From NCBI RefSeq assembly GCF_024323335.1, contig NC_066579.1:1212501-1276500 (forward strand): DNA of 64,000 nt. Direction: 5' to 3'. How positions within the stretch are numbered: the first letter of the stretch is position 1; the number at the start of each line of letters is the position of its first letter. The stretch comes from Lathyrus oleraceus (taxonomy: Eukaryota > Streptophyta > Magnoliopsida > Fabales > Fabaceae). Positions 57,299-64,000 of this stretch are shown in pieces. A program made the position numbers and the translations under genes. The notes below the pieces were generated by a model, which saw only the letters and a program-made list of their open reading frames with translations, was not told where the DNA came from and searched no databases.

Positions 57299-58814
57299 TG
57301 TTGAAATGTATATTTCGTGTCGGGTTTTTGTTATCGTATCCACAGAGATTGTAAGATATCACTGCCGTTCGATGGTTGTTTTAATCTTAACTTAATGTGA
57401 CAATAGGGTTTTGGTTTTAATCAAGTTATCTTGCATACAAAGTAATTAATTGCGGTAAAAGTTATGTTTTGATTAATATGAGAAATATTGTCAAAGTTAG
57501 GTTTCAATGATCACTTTGCATGTATTTGCTCGGTCAACAATCTTATAAACTCCTTTAGATGATAAATCATTTCACAAAGTCCTCTCAAAATGTTTCTCTC
57601 GAACACATATTGTGAGTTTTGCCATTTTGATCCATTGTTTCTCTCGAACACAATCTATCAAAATGACAACTTTTTGGTTCAACCTTATGGTGAACAAAAT
57701 CATTCGTTACTATCTCTAGCTAACGAACAAGTTTGGATGAAAACCTAGGTCAAGAGTCGGTAAACATCTCTCGATCATAAACCAACACAAAGAGTTTTAA
57801 ATAGAAACAAAGTTTTCATCATATATTTACCGTTAAAGAGTTTACATATGAGGATCCTTACATTTACACACAAAGCTAGTAATCACCTACATCTAACCTT
57901 GACAAATGGATGACTTAGCTACTCATTTTCATGGTAGCTTGGTCGGCAAGTAAGGAAAGAAGGTTGATCAACATCCAAGTCGGATAATCGAAGTTGGATG
58001 GGAATCCACCTTCTTTTTGTGGAAGATGGTTGCTAGATGAAGAGAAATGGAAATTAGGGCATAAAAGCTCCCAAAACAATGCTGCAAAAATATCTAGAAA
58101 AAGTACAGAAATGGAAAAGTTGGTAAAAATGAGGTATGGTGCTCAAAAGTGGCACCTGCTACTTATAGACCTCAGCTGGTCTGTCATGTTCGCTAGGCGA
58201 GCAGAATGGCTCGCCTAGCGAGGGTCTAAAATGGGCACAAAAGGCCCCTGCGCCCAGAGAAAACAGGGCCTGCTGAACTGTGATGTTCGCCTAGCGAACA
58301 TACCTTCGCCTAGCGAACATACCTTCGCCTAGCGAAGGACACGCCTCAACCTTCGCCCCAGCGAGGTTGAGAGGTTTTGCTACTGGAATGCTCGCTGGGG
58401 ACTCGCTAGAGCTTCGCCTAGCGAGTGAGTGCTGGCTGCGTTTTTTCACCAAAACAGAATGAATTCGCTACCACATTCGCCTTGAGCTCGCCTAGCGAAT
58501 TAATTTGCTAATTTACTGGAGCTTTTCGCCTGGAACTCGCCTAGCGAACCAAAGCTTCGCCACAGCCTCGCCTAGCGAGCAGGCAGATGAAATGCTTGTA
58601 TTCTTTGGTTCCTTTGCCAATTTCTTTGTGTCTTCATTTTCAATTAGTTCATGTCTTTCCTGCACAATAACACACAAATCAAAGGCACCAAGCTTGTTTA
58701 TCAATGTAATGCATTCCATGTAAAACAAATGTGGTTTTGACAATTTTAGCAAGGAAAAAGAGTGAAAGATGCCCACATATGATAGCTCAAATAAGCACTT
58801 TTGGGCATCTAACA
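57299..58814 (-). repeat. 5' LTR of element D
   Basis: 1516 bp. It carries an extra 19-bp unit (CGAACATACCTTCGCCTAG) near 58300-58320, which adds one hairpin relative to the 3' LTR. Confidence 0.95.
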
Positions 58815-58984
58815 GCTTGCTTGGTAGCCCATCAACTTGATTTGGATTCACACCCCTTTTTTGTTTTGCCAGCAAGACAAAATTAGCTTTGGGCTCAATT
58901 CATAGCCCAGTAATCCAGTTCTGGTTTACAACTCCAGCTTCAACTCACACCTCCACTTTAATTCATTTCTTTTATTTTTCTTAA

Positions 58985-59280
58985 TTGTTTTTGCAATTTG
59001 ATTAATTAGGATAATATTAGCCTAATTAGGCTGATTTAGACAATTAGGATTAATCCACATAATTAGAATATAATTAGGATTAATTCATCCTTTTAGAATA
59101 ATTAGGAGTAATTCCTTTAAGAATTTAATTAGAATTAATTCCCTTTTTTAGAATTTAATTAGGATTAATTCCCTTTTTAGAATAATTAGGATTAATTCCC
59201 ATTTTTAGAATATAATTAGGCTTAATTCACACATTAGGACTTTAATTAGAATTTTAATTAGGAATTGAATTAAATTCTAA
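58985..59280 (+). repeat. Degenerate AT-rich tandem repeat in LTR A
   Basis: Repeated TTAGAATAATTAGGATTAAT-like units with CCCTTTTT spacers, about 30 bp each. Confidence 0.7.
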
Positions 59281-59898
59281 TTAGACTCTTGATTGAACTA
59301 CATGACCCTTTTAACATTAGGTTAGGATTAACGTTAGAATTTAATCAACCTTAGACCATAGAATTTGGACATATTTCGCAATTGACCATTTTGCCCTTTA
59401 TGGGCCTATTTTGATATTTTGTGTTGAAAATTGCATGTTCCCCTTAGGATTAGAGTTCAATTATTGTAGGACTTAACATAGAATTTTAATCATGATTTTA
59501 ATTAATACTTTGACATGCTCCCTTAGGATTTCTAATCTAACTTAGAATATTCAACCAATTTCTAATGCATGATCCCTTAGGATAACTTCTAACAATTACT
59601 AACTTTAATTAGATCCAAAATTAGTTCCCCACAAAACTAAAACCAAACCCCCGATTAAATTGATAAAAGGTAATTTTGATTAATTAAATCCTTTGAACTT
59701 GTATAATCCCCCAGTCTAATTGAGTGACCAAAAGAGCCTTGGTCACTTAGTAGGACTTTTCTTTCATGTTGTGGAGCTTAAGGCCTCAACTCAAGATCTT
59801 CAATCAAGGCATCCTCAGTTATACCAAGCAGCGGATTATTCAAGCACATCAAATGTGCCATATTCACAAGCTTGTCAAATCAAAGTTAGAAGTGTGTG

Positions 59899-60473
59899 GC
59901 ACGAACCTTATGCAATAGAGAAGGAGTGGGACTGGAGTATTCCTACCCCCATTATGAGTATCTTTGGGTATGGGACGTATGATCCAATGCTCATCGTATT
60001 CACCTCTATTCATAGACTTTAGCACAATTCTAACCATATAATTGATAAGCCTATCTTCGCAAAGCAAAAACAACAAAAGCAAGGATAACGTCAACAACTT
60101 ATCAATCATGAATCAAGTTGTACGATACGAGCCTTAAGTAATGGAGAATGAGTGGGACTGGAGTATTCCTACCCCCATTCTGAGTATCTTTAGGTATGGG
60201 ACGTATGACCCAACGCTCATCGTATTCACCTCTATTCATAGACTTTAGTGCAGTTTGAATCGAACCATTGATAAGGTCTTCATCTTCACTACAAGAAACT
60301 ACAAAGACTCTTCTCTCTTCTCTTGAGGTTTAAGGTAAGAGTTACATGCCACGAGCCTTAAGTGGTAAAGAAGGAATGAGACTGGATCTTTCCTACACTC
60401 ATTTTGGATATCTTTGGGTGCGGGACATTTGGTTCGTTTGCTTATTGTATCCACCTTTACCCATAGACTTTAG
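59899..60473 (+). repeat. Three tandem repeats of about 225 bp in LTR A
   Basis: Conserved cores lie at 59899-60022, 60126-60248 and 60348-60473. Each has GACTGGAGTATTCCTACCCC or a close variant, GTATCTTTGGGTATGGGACG, and CATAGACTTTAG. The third copy is the most diverged. Confidence 0.85.
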
Positions 60474-60606
60474 TGTGATTCTCATCCAGTAACTATCAAG
60501 TCTCTCCATTATATTCAATTCTCAATCATTCCAATTCTAATCATTTCAATCTCAATCATCTATTTCCTCTTGCCTCCAATCAATTTCTTTTCAGCCCTAG
60601 TGGGCT

Positions 60607-60656
60607 GAACTACGAAAGCTCTGATTTCCTCATTGCACAATGAGGGTACGTAGGCA
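60607..60656 (+). other. Stem-loop module, LTR A copy 1
   Basis: Outer stem CTACG (60610-60614) / CGTAG (60649-60653). Inner stem CCTCATT (60628-60634) / AATGAGG (60639-60645) with loop GCAC. Confidence 0.7.
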
Positions 60657-60824
60657 GGAGAACCCGGTTTCTTGGCGAGCTATCTTATTTATCAATCTAC
60701 CTAATTTATTGCTACTCTATTCATGCAATCCATACCATCTTTTCGAGATCAATCTTACTTCTCCTTGGACTCCTGTCCATCCTTTTAGGACATCTTGATA
60801 GCAGTCCATATCTTCAATCGAGAG

Positions 60825-61037
60825 TTGTTTGGCTTTCATCCCAAGCACTCACTTCATCTTTGTTTGGCTCTCATCCCAAACATTCAACTCATCCTTGTTT
60901 GGCTCTCATCCCAAACGCTCACTTCATCTGTGTTTGGCTCTCATCCCAAACACTAACTTCATATTTGTTTAGCTCTCATCCCAAACACTAACTTCACCCT
61001 TGTTTGGCTCTCATCCCAAACATTCAATTCATTCTTC
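60825..61037 (+). repeat. Six tandem copies of a 34-bp repeat in LTR A
   Basis: Unit TTGTTTGGCTCTCATCCCAA followed by AC and a variable tail. Six head-to-tail copies, and a seventh isolated copy near 61509-61540. Confidence 0.9.
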
Positions 61038-61247
61038 TTCGGCTAACACGCCACTTTGCTCTTCGATTGAGAGTCTATCCTTCTCTTGGATCCAAGCTAC
61101 TATCCTGATTTGATCTCGAATTATCGATTCCCCAACAAGTGATACAACTCTCCTTGCATTCCAGTACTGCAATCCTCCCTTGTGTGTTTGTCTTGTGAGT
61201 CCCTGTTGCTTAGACAAACATCTTTCTTCCTTTATTCTCGTAGTTCC

Positions 61248-61297
61248 GAACTACGATTTCTTTGACTTTCTCATTGCATAATGAGAATACGTAGGCA
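61248..61297 (+). other. Stem-loop module, LTR A copy 2
   Basis: Outer stem CTACG (61251-61255) / CGTAG (61290-61294). Inner stem TCTCATT (61269-61275) / AATGAGA (61280-61286) with loop GCAT. The first inner pair is T-A, where copy 1 has C-G. Confidence 0.7.
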
Positions 61298-62110
61298 CGA
61301 AGATGCGAATCCTTGGTGAGCATACTTCTAATTATTCCTCCTCCGCCTTAGGGCATCATTCATATCTTTCATAATCCATTACCTACCTTCGATCATAAAT
61401 CGTTCATCCAGTGACATACTGTCTCTTTGACATCGAAATACACCTTCTTTAGAATTACATATACATCCTTTTAGGACGCCTAACGAATAGTCCGTATTTC
61501 GTACCTAGAGTTGTTTGGCTCTCATCCCAAACATTTAATTCCTCCTTTTTAGATAAAACCCTATAATGGCGGTCCGCTAGTCCACGTATTGGTTAACGTT
61601 GTTTCCATCTATGGTAGAAATCTCACTTCTCTTATGGATTCCAATACACTTTCACCTTTCGATTTCAAACAATACTTATCCAGTCACTTGTTATCACTAG
61701 ATACTCTATTATGTGACTTTGGTCACTTCACTCCATTCATCCCCATGATATCCTCATAATCTACCCTCCTTCATTCCATGTGATATACCTATTCTTTGAA
61801 CCAAATGCACTATACCTTTTTGCTCCATCTTGTACCCTTTTTGTGAACCAAGAGCCGATTTGTTTGTCTTGTCAGACCCTGTAGCTTAGACAAACATCTC
61901 CTTACTTACTTTGCAGCCGTACTTAGGAAACCTTTTCTTTTTGGTTATTCCAATACAGTGATACGAGTGCTATACGCCCTCACTGGTTGGTTCACACCAG
62001 TTTTACTCTTGGGTTCACATTTTCACCCTTTTTGGAGTTCAAACAACATTATTCTTTGTTCAAACCATACTTTAATCACTTTTCTTTCCACCTCCTGCCT
62101 CTAGTTCCTT

Positions 62111-62158
62111 GAACTACGAAGCTCTGAATTCCTCATTGCAATATGAGGATACGTAGGC
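62111..62158 (+). other. Stem-loop module, LTR A copy 3
   Basis: Outer stem CTACG (62114-62118) / CGTAG (62152-62156). Inner stem CCTCAT (62131-62136) / ATGAGG (62143-62148). Confidence 0.7.
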
Positions 62159-62461
62159 ATGAGGGCCCCAATCCTCACCGAGCACTTTATCTATTTCCTT
62201 TCCTTTCCCATTCTTTTACGAGTAATCTTAGATATCACACCTATTCAAGCGAGAACAATCAAAACGGTTCCCATGGAGTACCATGGATGTTTGGGGTGCT
62301 AATACCTTCCCCTTGCATAACCGACTTCCTTACCCAATATATCTCTTTCCCCCGAGTTTTATCGATGTTTTCCCTTCCCTTTGGGGATAAATAAAGTTCG
62401 ATGGCGACTCTGTTATATGTTCGAGCGTGCGATACGTTCGGGTATATTTCCACTAGCTTCA

Positions 62462-64000
62462 GATAGTAAGTAGGATGAATCCCTCCGAACCTTTGAACAT
62501 GCCGCAATGACATGGGAGAAGGGCGTACGAAAGGCTTGGAACTTTCCGCAATTGCACCAACCTCTATCTAGTTCCACTTTGAATTGTCCCATCAAAATGC
62601 CTTCATTGTGATCCATGGACTCATCAACACTGTACCAACCTTTATTACGGTCAAACACCGTTACCACGCGTGTGTTTTCTTTGGTAGCTCTGTGTCTAAT
62701 GAATTTCATTGAAGCATCACTGAGCAACTACCTAGATTGCAACACTGAACTCCATTTGGAACATCTGGTCTCAAACAGCGCCCCTAGCCCGAAATATGTT
62801 GACTGCACTAAAGCGGTTATAGGTAGGTTTCATATGCCTTTGAAGATAGAGTTCATTGATTCCACAAGATTTATTGTCATGTGGCCCCAATGTTGACCGT
62901 TGTCGTATGCCCTAATCCACTTCTCCAATGGAATACTGTTGATCCACCGTACTGCATTTGCGTTTGACAATCTGATGTCTTCGCGATAGTGTTTGAAAGA
63001 AGGTTCTGATAATGCGAAACCTGTGTTGACAACCTTCTTCTGCAATATTTTGTCTTTGATCTCCCGCATAAAATTATGAGCGATATGTATAATGCAGAAG
63101 ACATGCATCGATGGAGGATCCTGCCAGTCATTATCAATGTTTTTGTATGCACTGACTATTGAAGGGTGTCAGCCAGAGATCAAACATAAGTTAGGTTAAT
63201 GAGCAACGTGCATTCGGAGATTTCTTAGGAAAAAAATCCATCCTTCAGCAGTCTCCCTTTCAACTAGGGAAAAGACAATTGGAAAAATATTGTTGGTGCT
63301 ATCTTATACCACTGTCATCAATAACATTCCTTTATATTTCCCGTATAACCATGTACCATAAATTTGTATAATAGGTTTACAAAAAGAAAAACATTTGATG
63401 CATGGTTGATACGCCCAGAAGAGATGGTGGAATATTCCATTTTCAATAGCACAAGTCCCGTCTGGGGTATACGGCGGCAACGTTTCCAACTTGACAATAG
63501 TCCTTAGAGCATACTATTTAAGAGTCACCAAGTATTTTGGAAGTTGTTTGTAAGACTCTTCCCAATTTCCATACACTTTTTCAACCGTCTTTGTCCTAGC
63601 TATCCAAGCCTTCCTGTATGATGGAGTATAGTTGTATTATGCTAAATTTTATCGCATATTAACTGATAGCTAAGTTTTTGATGGTCTTGCATTGGGTTCG
63701 TGAGCATGCATGTGTGGATTAGACCCATGGATCCAATCTCCCAAGAATCACTCCTCTTCCGGTACAAAGCTGACAACTTGAAAAGCCAGTGCTCATTTCG
63801 ATAATAAATCTTGTACCTCATTGCATTAGTTCTATCAACTTTGTAATCAACTAATAGTTCCATGTGAAATTTCTTAATAACTTTTACACAATCTTCTTTT
63901 TTGCGAAATGTGTCTCCTTCTTTCAATGATCCTTGAATTTGCACATAAGGATTGTAAAATATATCTGATGAAGGTTCTTCGACACCCAAATTCAAGCTTG
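62462..64000 (-). pseudogene. MULE transposase, N-terminal to SWIM-finger part (runs off the window)
   Basis: Minus-strand pieces in order: 63995-63642 carries the MuDR N-terminal domain (GDTFRKKEDCVKVIKKFHME, YKVDRTNAMRYKIYYR). 63489-63304 has LPPYTPDGTCAIENGIFHHL. 63108-62830 carries the end of the transposase core (HVFCIIHIAHNFMREIKDKI, KWIRAYDNGQHWGHMTINLV, ESMNSIF). 62727-62467 has the SWIM finger, CNCGKFQAFRTPFSHVIAAC, in which the third ligand Cys is Phe. Frameshifts and stops between pieces make it a pseudogene. At 62467 it is cut by the GATAG duplication of LTR A; the tail is at 31795-32062. The gene start lies at or beyond 64000. Confidence 0.85.

Larger units (their letters stand above)
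46534..58814 (-). mobile_element. Full-length Athila/Cyclops-type Ty3/gypsy retrotransposon, 12281 bp
   Basis: The LTRs are 1497 bp (46534-48030) and 1516 bp (57299-58814), with target duplication GCTTG at 46529-46533 and 58815-58819. On the minus strand the order is 5' LTR, tRNA-Asp-type primer site, gag, protease, RT, RNase H, integrase, a non-coding stretch, an extra ORF, a 1.5-kb non-coding stretch, a polypurine tract and the 3' LTR. Size, LTR length, primer site and the extra ORF match what I recall of the pea Cyclops element. The LTRs differ by one substitution and one 19-bp tandem duplication. Coding is interrupted by a nonsense codon, stops between gag and protease, and two single-base frameshifts. 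Confidence 0.95.
32068..62461 (+). mobile_element. LTR A: Ogre-like solo LTR, host of the nested insertions
   Basis: Starts TGTTGTACCCCTAAATTTG and ends CACTAGCTTCA. It is flanked by GATAG at 32063-32067 and 62462-62466, inside a MULE transposase frame. Its own sequence is 32068-34457, 44452-46533 and 58820-62461, about 8.1 kb after removing LTR B and element D with their duplications. That is long for a solo LTR, but tandem expansions near the 3' end account for part of it. The end region has GGATAAATAAAGTTCGATGG then CGACTCTG, shared with LTRs B and C. No coding domain of its own was found. The Ogre (Ty3/gypsy Tat) assignment rests on length and end sequences, from recall. Confidence 0.8.

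Noticed and set aside
60825..61037. Regularly spaced repeats that superficially resemble a CRISPR array
   Set aside because: The repeat-to-spacer proportions are wrong, the repeats are nearly contiguous, and this is plant LTR sequence.

Overview
The window is plant nuclear DNA. It is AT-rich, has intron-containing genes with GT..AG borders, and is dominated by LTR retrotransposons. Solo LTRs of about 5 kb that resemble the Ogre (Ty3/gypsy, Tat lineage) type, an Athila-type element with about 1.5-kb LTRs like the pea element Cyclops, and a pea/medic style of repeats all point to a legume, most likely of tribe Fabeae (Pisum, Lathyrus, Vicia or Lens). That assignment is recall and inference; no database was searched.

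Region 1 (1-22.8 kb) holds the host genes. A six-exon SWEET2-like sugar transporter gene (1085-2548) reads cleanly to 235 residues. Two tandem, same-strand, seven-exon genes of the plastid BASS (bile acid:sodium symporter) family follow (9918-12410 and 18881-21183). Both have intact splice sites and reading frames. Between and around them lie a decayed plus-strand Ty1-copia element (about 4.1-8.3 kb), a LINE endonuclease-region fragment (8.4-9.0 kb), a minus-strand copia fragment split by a 1394-bp solo LTR with a perfect 5-bp target duplication (12.5-16.1 kb), and a Gln/Pro-rich repeat-gene tail split by a probable second solo LTR (16.5-18.0 kb). The first BASS copy carries a fold-back duplication exactly at its exon 1 splice donor.

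Region 2 (22.8-29.6 kb) is a unit carrying a broken plant-mobile-domain (PMD) type gene, bracketed by about 50-bp direct repeats and by TTCGGAGATATATCTTCGAA-like palindromes. A very young full-length 4801-bp copia element (23351-28151) sits in its 5' UTR intron. Its 210-bp LTRs differ at one position, its target duplication is AATAG, and its pol frame is broken by a single TGA.

Region 3 (29.6-64 kb) is a four-deep nest. A Mutator-like (MULE) transposase pseudogene on the minus strand is split at 32067/62462 by LTR A (plus strand, target duplication GATAG). LTR A contains solo LTR B (34458-44446, plus, ATGAG), which contains solo LTR C (36201-41232, minus, ATTCG). LTR A also contains a complete 12281-bp Athila/Cyclops-type element D (46534-58814, minus, GCTTG) with almost identical LTRs, gag-PR-RT-RH-IN with several breaks, and an extra 404-residue ORF behind integrase. 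Removing LTR A restores a continuous transposase reading frame across the target site, which confirms the outermost boundary.

The main unexplained structure is a stem-loop module in the Ogre-type LTRs: an outer CTACG/CGTAG stem around an inner CTCAT/ATGAG stem, with a compensatory base-pair change between copies. A second family of short hairpins (TCGC-CTA-GCGA core) is scattered in the LTRs and non-coding internal parts of element D, and also shows paired stem changes. No RNA genes or CRISPR arrays were seen.
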